From Bacillus sp. J33 (lineage in GTDB: Bacteria > Bacillota > Bacilli > Bacillales > Cytobacillaceae): a stretch of DNA of 33,583 nucleotides. The DNA lies in NCBI RefSeq assembly GCF_000518885.1, contig NZ_KI912518.1:211-33793 (forward strand), given 5' to 3'. The position numbers and the translations under genes were made by a program. Every line of letters starts with the position of its first letter. Within the stretch, counting starts at the first letter, position 1. Shown here piece by piece: positions 1 to 9,061 of the stretch. Under the pieces are notes generated by a model that had not been told where the DNA came from, searched no databases, and saw only the letters and a list, made by a program, of their open reading frames with translations.

Positions 1-221
1 ATGATGTAACGCAAGTTAGATCATCATTTGTCCAGGTTACCAAGCGATAGCGCGGTAGGAAGAAAGTAAGAAAGTGCCCAATTTAATTTGTCCGTTTTCT
101 TGACGTAGTATCACTTTTCCGATGTATCGGTCACTTCGCGTCGCATCAACATTCTATCAATTTCACAGTGTTAATAGAATTCAAGCTAGTATAAAAATCA
201 AAAAGAGAGAGTGAAGCAGCA

Positions 222-1514
222 ATGGAAAGAAATCTGTATGAACAGCTTGTAAAAGATTATAATCATGAATTAACCCATTCGGGAGTCAGCGGCGAAAGAT
301 TAGCCGCAAGACTAGATGAGCTTTCAAAAATTGGCCTCCTGGAGAGCGGCGGGGTTACTCGTCCTGGCTACTCTGCTGAAGAGAAGCGGGCAAAAGAATT
401 GGTGATGGGCTGGATGAAGGATGCCGGCTTAGATGTGACAACAGATGGTGCAGGCAACGTATTTGGCAGGTTGAAAGGGAAATCTCAAGGTTCTTCCATT
501 GTTTCCGGGTCCCATGTGGACAGCGTGCCAAACGGAGGGCATTTTGATGGTCCCCTTGGCGTCCTATCAGCATTAGAAGTAGCAGAAGCATGGAGGGAAA
601 CAGGGTACATACCGGAAAAGCCGTATGAAGTTGCTATTTTTTCAGATGAAGAGGGTTCCAGGTTTAAAAGCAGCTTAACAGGAAGCCGGGCTTTTATGGG
701 ACAACTAAAGCTAGAGGAAATGGACAGCCTGCGGGACGAGCATGGCAAATCGTTCAGAGAAGTGCTGTCCGATTACGGAAGCAGTGCTGAAGCATGCCTA
801 AATGCCGGAAACAGCAGGAGAGACATTGAAGCTTTTGTGGAAGTCCATATTGAACAAGGGAAGGTGCTTGAGCAGGAAGATCAGCCAGTGGGTGTTGTAA
901 GCGGAATAGCAGGTCCGGCCTGGCTAGAAGTTACTTTTACGGGGGAAGCTGGGCATGCAGGAAACACCCCGATGGCCGGACGAAGAGATCCATTGGTGGC
1001 GGCCTCATTGTTTATAGCAGCAATCGAAAGATTCCCGAAGCAAGTCAGTGATACGGCTGTCGCCACTGTCGGGAAGCTGAACGTTCATCCAAATGGCATC
1101 AATGTGATTGCGCAGGAAGCCAAATTGATTGTGGACATTCGTGATATCTTTGAAGAAACCCGTGACCGGCTGCTTCAGCTCATCACGGACGAAGCCCGAA
1201 AAATAGCCGCTGAAAGAAATATGGAAGTGCACATGAACCTAAACGCGAAAATAAAGCCTTTGCCGATTAGCGAAAAGCTGCAGGCGAAAATGGAAGACTC
1301 GCTATCCAAGTTTGATATAAAACCAGTACGCATCCCAAGCGGTGCCGGACATGACGCCATGATCATCGGAAGTGGAATTCCGGCCGCTATGATCTTCGTC
1401 CGCAGCAAGGATGGCATCAGCCATAACCCGAGGGAGTGGACTTCATTGAATGATTGTGTATATGGTGTTCATGTTTTGAAGGATTTTGTTGAGGGGTTAA
1501 TGACGGGACATTAG
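222..1514 (+). CDS. M20-family amidohydrolase (N-carbamoyl-L-amino acid hydrolase / allantoate amidohydrolase type)
   Basis: A 430-residue cytoplasmic metallo-amidohydrolase of the hydantoinase/carbamoylase family, which cleaves N-carbamoyl amino acids or ureido acids such as allantoate. The two-metal site is visible: His98 (GSHVDSV), Asp109 (GHFDGPLG), Glu143-Glu144 (SDEEGSRF), His209 (VEVHIEQG) and His401 (ISHNPREW). The dimerisation domain, with the GEAGHAGNTPM motif typical of the family, lies in the middle. The length is normal. The ATG follows a GAGAGAGTGA ribosome binding site. The gene stands alone, closed by its own terminator, and has no hydantoinase or purine neighbours, so the exact substrate (N-carbamoyl amino acid, allantoate or ureidoglycolate-like) cannot be chosen. 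The family assignment is firm and the substrate is open. Confidence 0.9.
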   Translation: MERNLYEQLVKDYNHELTHSGVSGERLAARLDELSKIGLLESGGVTRPGYSAEEKRAKELVMGWMKDAGLDVTTDGAGNVFGRLKGKSQGSSIVSGSHVDSVPNGGHFDGPLGVLSALEVAEAWRETGYIPEKPYEVAIFSDEEGSRFKSSLTGSRAFMGQLKLEEMDSLRDEHGKSFREVLSDYGSSAEACLNAGNSRRDIEAFVEVHIEQGKVLEQEDQPVGVVSGIAGPAWLEVTFTGEAGHAGNTPMAGRRDPLVAASLFIAAIERFPKQVSDTAVATVGKLNVHPNGINVIAQEAKLIVDIRDIFEETRDRLLQLITDEARKIAAERNMEVHMNLNAKIKPLPISEKLQAKMEDSLSKFDIKPVRIPSGAGHDAMIIGSGIPAAMIFVRSKDGISHNPREWTSLNDCVYGVHVLKDFVEGLMTGH

Positions 1515-1519
1515 AAATA

Positions 1520-1557
1520 AAAAGACCTATTCCTAGATGGCTAGGAGTAGGTCTTTT
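1520..1557 (+). terminator. Rho-independent terminator of the amidohydrolase gene
   Basis: A 17-bp inverted repeat with one G-U type mismatch (arms 1520-1536 and 1541-1557) and a 4-nt loop starts 6 nt after the stop codon. Its 3' arm ends in TTTT and its 5' arm begins with AAAA, so it could also stop transcription coming from the opposite strand. Confidence 0.9.
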
Positions 1558-1566
1558 GCGTTATCA

Positions 1567-1576
1567 TGTACGTACA
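1567..1576. promoter_or_regulatory. Distal AraR-type operator (half of a looping pair)
   Basis: TGTACGTACA is a perfect 10-bp palindrome identical to the core of the Bacillus AraR box. It lies 193 bp upstream of the promoter-embedded box at 1760-1775. In B. subtilis AraR binds pairs of boxes cooperatively with DNA looping, and this spacing would suit that. The flanks match the 16-bp box poorly, so it may be a weaker auxiliary site. Confidence 0.55.
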
Positions 1577-1752
1577 CCATATTTAAAAAGGAGATACATA
1601 TTTTCAATAACCGCCTTGATATTATTTAAGTTATTGGAATAAAAGAGTGGTGATTTAATAAATTATTAAAAGGAAATCCCATTGTTAGTACATATGAGTT
1701 ATGCCCAAGCCCTAAAATAGACATCTTTCATAAATTTTTCCTAAATACCCTC

Positions 1753-1782
1753 TTGATAAACTTATACGTACATGTATATAAT
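1753..1782 (+). promoter_or_regulatory. SigA-type promoter of the sugar ABC transporter operon
   Basis: TTGATA (1753-1758) and TATAAT (1777-1782) are separated by 18 bp. The spacer is filled by an AraR-type box. Transcription from about 1789 would give a leader of roughly 220 nt that carries a cre site. The 454-bp stretch 1558-2011 holds no gene, only these regulatory elements. Confidence 0.7.
1760..1775. promoter_or_regulatory. AraR-type operator inside the promoter spacer
   Basis: ACTTATACGTACATGT matches the B. subtilis-type AraR box (recalled as ANTTGTACGTACAANT) at 14 of 16 positions, counting the N positions as matches. It sits exactly between the -35 and -10 hexamers, where a bound repressor would block RNA polymerase. 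Together with the box at 1567 and the araR gene at 12309, this places the transporter/kinase/aldolase/isomerase operon in the AraR regulon. Confidence 0.75.
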
Positions 1783-1860
1783 ACGATTATAAAAATTATT
1801 AAGATTCTGACAACTTTTATTTACATCATCTTTTAACCAGCAATTCTTTCACCTCAGATT

Positions 1861-1874
1861 TGAAAGCGCTTTAT
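1861..1874. promoter_or_regulatory. CcpA cre site in the transporter operon leader
   Basis: TGAAAGCGCTTTAT matches the consensus TGWAARCGYTWNCW at 13 of 14 positions. It lies about 75 nt downstream of the predicted start point, so CcpA would act as a roadblock. A weaker cre-like sequence (TATAAACGCTTTAC, 1874-1887) abuts it. Catabolite repression of a sugar uptake operon is expected. Confidence 0.75.
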
Positions 1875-2011
1875 ATAAACGCTTTACCTCATTGGACTCT
1901 TTTCTTACTCCGGCAGTTTGATAGTTCCTTAGATTAAAAATAGATAGGATATTAAATCACATTCGTGATTTCAATATAAAATTAATAAATTTTTCTAGGG
2001 GGGCATTTCAG

Positions 2012-2974
2012 TTGAAAAAGTTTATTTCTTTATTTTTAGTTGCCATGCTGACAATTGGGTTAGCAGCCTGCAACAGCAATGAAGGTGCAAGCGGCTCTGG
2101 CGATGGAGGAGAGAAGGAAGATCAGCTTGTATTCGGCTATACTTCCATGACACAGAATAATCCGTTTTTCCAGGTGCTTTAAGAAGCGATTCGTGAAGAG
2201 GTCGAGGCAAATGGCGACAAGCTTATTACGACAAATCCGGCGATGGATGTAGCGCTTCAAATCAACCAGATTGAAGATATGATTGCCCAGGGCATTGATG
2301 CCATTTTCTTAAATCCTGTGGATTGGGAGGGAATCAGACCTGCCTTGGCTATGCTTGAGGAAGCTGGCATTCCAATCATTAACTATGATACAGAAGTTAA
2401 GGACTTTGATTACGTTACTGCATATGTTGGATCCGACAATAAAAATGCCGGAAGAGTTGCTGGTGAAGATCTAGTAAAAAGATTCCCGGATGGGGGGAAG
2501 ATTGCTGTTCTTGATAGCCCGACAATGAATTCAATCAATGACCGTATTGCAGGATTCATGGAAGCAATAGAAGGAAAGAATTTTGAGATTGTGGCACAGC
2601 AAGATGCAAAAGGCGATTTAGAAACCGCTCTTGGCATTACAGAGGATATTTTGCAGGCTCACCCTGATATTATTGCAATTATGGGCGGAAATGACCCAAC
2701 TGCATTAGGTGCATTAGCAGCTGCAAAAGCTGCCAATAAAACAGACTTGGCTATTTACGGTGTAGATGGTTCACCAGATGCGAAGGCTGCAATTGCTGAA
2801 GGCGGTCCGCTGGTTGGAACAGGAGCACAGTCCCCAATTTCGATTGGAAAACAGTCTGTTGAAGTGGCATACAAGGTGTTAAATGGTGAAGATTTCGAAA
2901 AGAGAACTCCTGTAGAGACTTTCTTAATTAATGAAGAAAATGTTGAAGAATATGGCACAGATGGCTGGCAGTAA
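2012..2974 (+). pseudogene. CUT2 sugar ABC transporter substrate-binding lipoprotein, interrupted by an in-frame TAA
   Basis: Reading from TTG 2012 (preceded by AGGGGGG) gives a lipoprotein signal with lipobox LAAC and Cys20, then a ribose-binding-type fold (FGYTSMTQNNPFF, later IAIMGGNDPTALGAL and YGVDGSPDAKAAI). Codon 57 (2180-2182) is TAA. The same frame then continues without further interruption to 2974, for 320 codons in all with one stop. The context V-L-stop-E-A-I-R suggests a single base change from CAA, AAA or GAA. An internal restart at ATG 2243 would give 243 residues lacking the export signal and first strands, so it would not serve the transporter. The downstream ATPase and permease are intact. 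A recent mutation or a sequencing error is likelier than recoding, since UAA has no dedicated bacterial recoding system. Confidence 0.85.
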
Positions 2975-3001
2975 GAAGTAAAAAGTACTTGTTGAATGAA
3001 C

Positions 3002-3071
3002 GGGCGGCTCCCTTCTTTAGGAATGTAGCGTACTTTCTGGGAATTTTAAGAGAAGCGCTTTTGAGCCGTCC
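3002..3071 (+). other. Intercistronic stem-loop between the binding-protein and ATPase genes
   Basis: GGGCGGCTC (3002-3010) pairs with GAGCCGTCC (3063-3071), with one G-U pair, enclosing about 50 nt. There is no U-tract. Such hairpins behind binding-protein genes commonly stabilise the upstream mRNA or partly attenuate, so that binding protein exceeds membrane components. Here that role is inferred. Confidence 0.5.
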
Positions 3072-3097
3072 CTTTACTTTTAAACGGGGTGGAAATG

Positions 3098-4588
3098 ATG
3101 GGCAGCAAACTGTTGGAAATGAGGGAAGTAAGCAAGAGATTTCCTGGGGTTTATGCTTTAAAAGGTGTTAATTTTGAACTGGAAAGCGGAGAAGTTCATG
3201 CGCTGCTTGGCGAGAATGGTGCTGGTAAGTCCACTCTTATGAAGATCCTTGGCGGCATTTACAGCATAGACGAAGGCAAGGTGTTCATTAATGGTGAAGA
3301 GGTCAAAATTAATGACGTAAAAGATGCCCAAAAGTATGGAATCAGCATCATTCATCAGGAAATTGTCTTAGTCCCATACCTATCAATCGCGGAAAATATT
3401 TATTTGGGCCGTGAGCCTATGACAAAAGCTGGGTTTATTGATGAAAACAAGATGTTTGAAAATGCACAGCAGTTCTTAAATGATTTCGATTTGGGCTTAT
3501 CTGCCCGGACTCTGATCAAGGAACTCACAGTGGCGCAGCAGCAAATGATTGAAATCATTAAAGCTGTATCCTTTAACTCGAAGATTATCGTCATGGACGA
3601 ACCTACCTCTTCACTGAGTGAAAAAGAGGTCGATTTCCTGTTTAAGACGATCAGAAATTTAAAGCAGCAGGGTGTCGGGATGGTATATATCTCACACAGA
3701 ATGAATGAGTTATTTGAAATCACGGACAGAATTACAGTCATGAGGGATGGCACCTATGTCGGGACTGTAAAGACGAAGGAAACATCCAATGAAAAATTAA
3801 TTTCCATGATGGTCGGTCGGGAGTTAAATAATTACTATGTAAGAGATTTTTCAGCTCCAGGGGAGACCGTGCTAAAAGTGAACAATTTGACGAAAAAGGG
3901 AGTTCTGGATAGGGCGAGCTTCGAATTAAAAAAGGGTGAAATACTTGGTTTCTCCGGCCTGGTCGGAGCAGGCAGGTCAGAACTGATGAAATGTATTTTC
4001 GGCCTTGATTCATTTGAACAAGGAGAAATTTTTGTAAACGGTTCAAAAGTAGCAATCAAAAATCCCAATGATGCAATTAAGCATAAAATTGCCTATGTAA
4101 CGGAAAACCGCAAAGAAGAAGGCTTATTTTTAATAAAATCGGTTCAATATAATATGACCATTAAGATATTGGATGAGTTTATGAAATTCTTTAGAGTCAA
4201 TGCTAAATATGAAAATAAGGAAACGAATCATTATATAAATGAATTATCCATTAAAACACCTAATCCGGAACAGGAAGTGGGTAATTTGAGCGGCGGCAAC
4301 CAGCAGAAGGTTTTAATATCCAGATGGCTGGCGACAAAACCGAAAGTGCTGATTCTTGACGAGCCAACCAGAGGGGTGGACGTCGGTGCGAAAGCCGAAA
4401 TCTATACGATCATGAACAGGCTGGTAAAAGAAGGTGTATCCATTATTATGATTTCCTCTGAGCTGCCTGAAGTGATTAACATGAGCGATCGGGTTGCGGT
4501 AATGTGCAAAGGAAAGATCCAAACCATCTTAAACAGAGATCGCTTTAGCCAAGAAACCATTATGCATTATGCTACTGGAGGTAATTGA
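3098..4588 (+). CDS. Sugar ABC transporter, double ATPase subunit (RbsA/AraG/XylG type)
   Basis: A 496-residue ATPase with two fused nucleotide-binding domains, as in all CUT2 importers. Domain 1 has Walker A GENGAGKST (about residues 38-46) and the degenerate signature LTVAQQQM. Domain 2 has the usual degenerate Walker A GLVGAGRSE, the signature LSGGNQQK and Walker B VLILDEPTRGVDVGAK. The start ATG 3098 is chosen for its spacing from ACGGGGTGG. GTG 3089 and ATG 3095 lie too close to that site. The gene overlaps the ribosome binding site of the permease gene, whose ATG follows the TGA by one base. It acts on the cytoplasmic face with the permease at 4590. Sugar specificity cannot be read from the ATPase; AraR control points to a pentose such as L-arabinose, D-xylose or D-lyxose. 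Confidence 0.92.
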   Translation: MGSKLLEMREVSKRFPGVYALKGVNFELESGEVHALLGENGAGKSTLMKILGGIYSIDEGKVFINGEEVKINDVKDAQKYGISIIHQEIVLVPYLSIAENIYLGREPMTKAGFIDENKMFENAQQFLNDFDLGLSARTLIKELTVAQQQMIEIIKAVSFNSKIIVMDEPTSSLSEKEVDFLFKTIRNLKQQGVGMVYISHRMNELFEITDRITVMRDGTYVGTVKTKETSNEKLISMMVGRELNNYYVRDFSAPGETVLKVNNLTKKGVLDRASFELKKGEILGFSGLVGAGRSELMKCIFGLDSFEQGEIFVNGSKVAIKNPNDAIKHKIAYVTENRKEEGLFLIKSVQYNMTIKILDEFMKFFRVNAKYENKETNHYINELSIKTPNPEQEVGNLSGGNQQKVLISRWLATKPKVLILDEPTRGVDVGAKAEIYTIMNRLVKEGVSIIMISSELPEVINMSDRVAVMCKGKIQTILNRDRFSQETIMHYATGGN

Positions 4589-4589
4589 C

Positions 4590-5591
4590 ATGTCACAATT
4601 GTCTGCTTTAACACCGAAAAAAGACAATTTCCCTCTAAATGTTGGATACAGCACGAAAAACTTCATCCGAGACAATATGGGGATTCTGATCGGCCTGCTC
4701 ATTCTATGTATTGTTATTACAATCATCAATCCTAATTTCTTAACCTCTAATAATCTATTAAATGTTTTAAGGCAAACTTCTACCAATCTATATTTGGCTT
4801 TGGCTATGACAATGATCATTATTTTAGGAGGCATTGACCTTTCAGTAGGCTCCATCATGGCTGTAACAGGTGTTGTGACTACGGGGTTAATTGCTTTGTT
4901 TGACACCTCCGTTTTTGTTGCAGTAATCGCCGGGCTGCTGGTTGGGATGCTATTTGGAGCCATTAATGGTTATGTAGCGGCCACAACCATTATTCCGCCG
5001 TTTATCATTACGCTGGCCACGATGAATATAGCCAGGGGGGCAGCGTATGTCATCACAGATGGTAAACCGGTACGGGTTATGTCTGACTCTTTTAACTTCA
5101 TTGGTTCTGGCTATCTTTTCGGTGTATTGCCGATGCCCGTCCTGTACTTAATGATCCTCCTCATATTGTGTTACTTCATCATGAATAAGACGAAACTTGG
5201 CCGCTATATGTATGCGGTTGGCGGCAATGCAGAAGCCGCCAGATTCTCTGGAATTAACATAAAGAAAATTCAGTTCTTTGCTTATACTTTTAGCGGACTT
5301 ATGGCTGCGGTTGCAGGAATCGTCCTTGCTTCACGCATGTTTTCCGGACAGCCGACTGCAGGGGAAGGTGCCGAGCTTGATGCGATTGCGGCAGTAGTTC
5401 TTGGCGGAACCAGTATGACTGGAGGATATGGCCGGATAGGCGGAACCGTCATCGGAGCCCTGATTATCGGAGTGCTCAGCAATGGATTGAACTTAATGGG
5501 GGTAAGCTCTTTCTGGCAGTACATTGTAAAGGGAATTGTCATTATGGTTGCAGTGTATGCTGATGTCATTAAGAGAAGAAAAAAGGCATAG
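4590..5591 (+). CDS. Sugar ABC transporter permease (RbsC/AraH/XylH type)
   Basis: A 333-residue, very hydrophobic membrane protein of the CUT2 permease family with eight to ten predicted helices. The family motif GGIDLSVGS and the C-terminal block AVVLGGTSMTGGYGRIGGT are clear. ATG 4590 follows GGAGG with ideal spacing; in-frame upstream codons run into the ATPase gene and are unlikely starts. It should form the membrane dimer served by the ATPase at 3098 and the (here interrupted) binding protein at 2012. No other permease gene is present, so this is a complete one-permease, one-ATPase CUT2 system. Confidence 0.92.
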   Translation: MSQLSALTPKKDNFPLNVGYSTKNFIRDNMGILIGLLILCIVITIINPNFLTSNNLLNVLRQTSTNLYLALAMTMIIILGGIDLSVGSIMAVTGVVTTGLIALFDTSVFVAVIAGLLVGMLFGAINGYVAATTIIPPFIITLATMNIARGAAYVITDGKPVRVMSDSFNFIGSGYLFGVLPMPVLYLMILLILCYFIMNKTKLGRYMYAVGGNAEAARFSGINIKKIQFFAYTFSGLMAAVAGIVLASRMFSGQPTAGEGAELDAIAAVVLGGTSMTGGYGRIGGTVIGALIIGVLSNGLNLMGVSSFWQYIVKGIVIMVAVYADVIKRRKKA

Positions 5592-5634
5592 CAAAACTGG
5601 TTTAAAGGACTAAATGCAATAAGCAGGTGATGAT

Positions 5635-6651
5635 TTGAAAGATGGAATTGCAATCGGAGGTACAATCGCTGTAGATGAGATTAAAAGAGTGGCATCTTAT
5701 CCGGATAAGTCCCAATTAACAACGATTCAAAGCATTTCAAGGTCTGTTGGCGGTGCTGTTTCCAATTGTGCAATCACCCTGGCAAGAATGGATAGAAAAT
5801 TGCCGATTGAAGCAATTGCTTTTATTGGTGATGATGAAAAGGGTCATTTTTTAAGGGAGCGTTTGGAACACTATCAAAATATTAATCTGGATCAGGTTAG
5901 GATAGCTGGAGATACGCCGTTTACAGATGTGATTCAGGATAGTTGCGACAGAAGCAGAACATTTTTTACCTATAGGGGAAATTCAGCTCTATTTGATGAG
6001 GAAGCCATTGATTTTGGCAAGTTAAATTCGAAAATCCTTCATATTGCTTATATTCTGCTGCTTGAGTCTTTAGATAAAGAAGACGAAGAGTTTGGCACAA
6101 AAATGGCTAAGGTTTTAAAGCGTGCTCAGGAACATGGGATAAAAACATCCGTTGATATTGTCAGTGAAAATAGCAACAGGTATGAGAAAATTGTTCCTCC
6201 AAGCTTAAAATATACCAATTATTGCATTGTCAATGAAATCGAAGCAGGAAAAAGCGTTGGCATCGAATTAAGAGATGGGTCGGGAGAATTGATTTCAGGC
6301 AATCTTAAAAAGGTTCTAATGAGATTAAAGAGTTTCGGAGTAAAGGATTGGGTCGTCATTCACACACCGGAAGGCGGATTTGGATTTGATGGTGAGTCTG
6401 TCTATAGTGTTCCTTCTCTTCTTATTGAACGTGACCGGATCAAAGGTACGGTGGGTGCAGGTGATGCTTATCTATCTGGTGTGTTATACGGGGCGTTAAA
6501 AGGATTGGGACTGTCAGATTCGATGAAGCTGGGAACCGCTGCAGCAGCCTCTTCTCTGTTTGGAGAGGACAGCACTTCCGGGGTAAGAAATTATGAAGAA
6601 TTAATAGTGATGTATAAAGAGTTTCCGAAAAGAGATGTTTTGAAAATTTAA
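5635..6651 (+). CDS. PfkB/ribokinase-family sugar kinase
   Basis: A 338-residue cytoplasmic carbohydrate kinase. It opens with IGGTIAVDEI, has SRSVGGAVSNCAITLARM (the PfkB N-terminal glycine-rich substrate motif region) and the C-terminal GTVGAGDAYLSGVL signature with the catalytic base Asp277. The start is TTG 5635 with AGGTGAT upstream. It lies 11 nt before a class II aldolase gene and in one operon with a lyxose-isomerase-like gene. That suggests it phosphorylates a ketose, possibly at C1, to feed the aldolase. PfkB members include ribokinase, fructokinase, 1-phosphofructokinase, tagatose-6-phosphate kinase and KDG kinase, and motifs alone do not separate these. The C1-kinase role is inference from gene order. 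Confidence 0.88.
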   Translation: MKDGIAIGGTIAVDEIKRVASYPDKSQLTTIQSISRSVGGAVSNCAITLARMDRKLPIEAIAFIGDDEKGHFLRERLEHYQNINLDQVRIAGDTPFTDVIQDSCDRSRTFFTYRGNSALFDEEAIDFGKLNSKILHIAYILLLESLDKEDEEFGTKMAKVLKRAQEHGIKTSVDIVSENSNRYEKIVPPSLKYTNYCIVNEIEAGKSVGIELRDGSGELISGNLKKVLMRLKSFGVKDWVVIHTPEGGFGFDGESVYSVPSLLIERDRIKGTVGAGDAYLSGVLYGALKGLGLSDSMKLGTAAAASSLFGEDSTSGVRNYEELIVMYKEFPKRDVLKI

Positions 6652-6662
6652 GGAGGGTCTTC

Positions 6663-8109
<1,447 letters not shown>

Positions 8110-8121
8110 CTTTCTGCGAGT

Positions 8122-8137
8122 AGTTGTACGTATAAGT
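8122..8137. promoter_or_regulatory. AraR-type operator upstream of the ara operon (distal)
   Basis: AGTTGTACGTATAAGT matches ANTTGTACGTACAANT at 15 of 16 positions, the best match in the window. It lies between the lyxose-isomerase stop and the terminator, 174 bp upstream of a second box at 8296. It probably forms a looping pair with that box. Confidence 0.75.
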
Positions 8138-8186
8138 ATACGGTGCCATAAATCAGGCAAGGGTAACCAATTTAATAGAGGCAGAT

Positions 8187-8209
8187 GGGGGAGGACTCCT
8201 CCCTTTTTT
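8187..8209 (+). terminator. Rho-independent terminator after the transporter/isomerase operon
   Basis: GGGAGG-act-CCTCCC is a compact GC-rich hairpin (8189-8203) followed by six T residues. It separates the upstream operon from the araD-araB-araA-araR unit. The 248-bp gap 8110-8357 contains this terminator and two AraR boxes. I found no convincing -35/-10 pair for araD there. Confidence 0.88.
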
Positions 8210-8295
8210 ATGCTCCTTAAGCAAATAGAAGAAATATTTGAATAAAATTAATATTTATTTTCACGCAGGTTCCTGAGAAAGATATGCATGATCTA

Positions 8296-8311
8296 ACTTA
8301 TACGTATAACT
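8296..8311. promoter_or_regulatory. AraR-type operator proximal to araD
   Basis: ACTTATACGTATAACT matches the AraR box at 14 of 16 positions and shares ACTTATACGTA with the box at 1760. It lies about 45 nt before the araD start, in the region where the ara operon promoter should be. Confidence 0.72.
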
Positions 8312-8357
8312 TAAGTGAAAGCAGAAAGAAACTTACATGTGAAAGGTGTTGATTACG

Positions 8358-9050
8358 GTGTTGGAGAATCTGAAAGAACAAGTGTTAAAAGCAAATCTTT
8401 CTTTGCCTAAATATGGCCTTGTGACTTTTACGTGGGGGAATGTAAGCGGTATCAGCCGGGATGCAGGACTTGTCGTCATTAAACCGAGCGGTGTTTCCTA
8501 TGATGGAATGAAAGTGGAGGACTTGGTTGTGCTTGATCTGGACGGAAATATTGTGGAAGGACATTTGAAGCCGTCTTCTGATACGGCGACACATCTCACC
8601 CTGTATAAAAACTTCCCGGATATAGGAGGGATTGTCCACACCCATTCTCCATGGGCCACAGCTTGGGCTCAATCTGGAAAAGGAATTCCTGCCTTAGGAA
8701 CGACGCATGCAGATTATTTTAATGGGACCATTCCTTGTACAAGGCCAATGACGAAGGCAGAGATTTTAGGAGAATACGAGCTGGAAACCGGGAATGTGAT
8801 TGTGGAAACCTTTAAAGATATCAATCCAAATGAAGTTCCCAGTGTTCTTGTCCACAATCATGCACCTTTTAATTGGGGAAAAGATCCTCTGGAAGCCGTT
8901 CATAATGCAGTAGTTTTGGAGGAATGTGCAAAAATGGCCTACCATGCCAAGCAATTAAACCCGAACTTGAATTCTATGGATCAAGTTTTGCTTGAAAAGC
9001 ATTTTTATAGAAAGCATGGTGTGAACGCCTATTATGGGCAGTATAAATAA
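8358..9050 (+). CDS. araD: L-ribulose-5-phosphate 4-epimerase
   Basis: A 230-residue class II aldolase/epimerase that converts L-ribulose 5-phosphate to D-xylulose 5-phosphate, the last step of arabinose entry. It begins [21 protein letters not shown], has TWGNVSG and KPSGVSYDG (phosphate and substrate loops), the zinc pair His94 and His96 in [13 protein letters not shown], and a third ligand in [12 protein letters not shown] 8358 is chosen because the protein then starts as in Bacillus AraD and AAGGTG lies 9 nt upstream. An earlier GTG at 8346 overlaps that site. It is the first gene of the ara operon here, unlike the A-B-D order of B. subtilis. Confidence 0.95.
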   Translation: MLENLKEQVLKANLSLPKYGLVTFTWGNVSGISRDAGLVVIKPSGVSYDGMKVEDLVVLDLDGNIVEGHLKPSSDTATHLTLYKNFPDIGGIVHTHSPWATAWAQSGKGIPALGTTHADYFNGTIPCTRPMTKAEILGEYELETGNVIVETFKDINPNEVPSVLVHNHAPFNWGKDPLEAVHNAVVLEECAKMAYHAKQLNPNLNSMDQVLLEKHFYRKHGVNAYYGQYK

Positions 9051-9061
9051 GGGGGATTCAA

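Noticed and set aside
1..221. Gene or RNA in the first 221 bases
   Set aside because: No convincing frame or conserved structure was seen; a TTGACG at 100-105 lacks a good -10, and only a TATAAA-like sequence near 190 and the ribosome binding site of the amidohydrolase are apparent.
2180..2182. TAA as a recoded or read-through codon in the binding-protein gene
   Set aside because: Selenocysteine uses UGA and pyrrolysine UAG. No recoding system for UAA is known in Bacillaceae and no special downstream structure was seen, so mutation or error is preferred.
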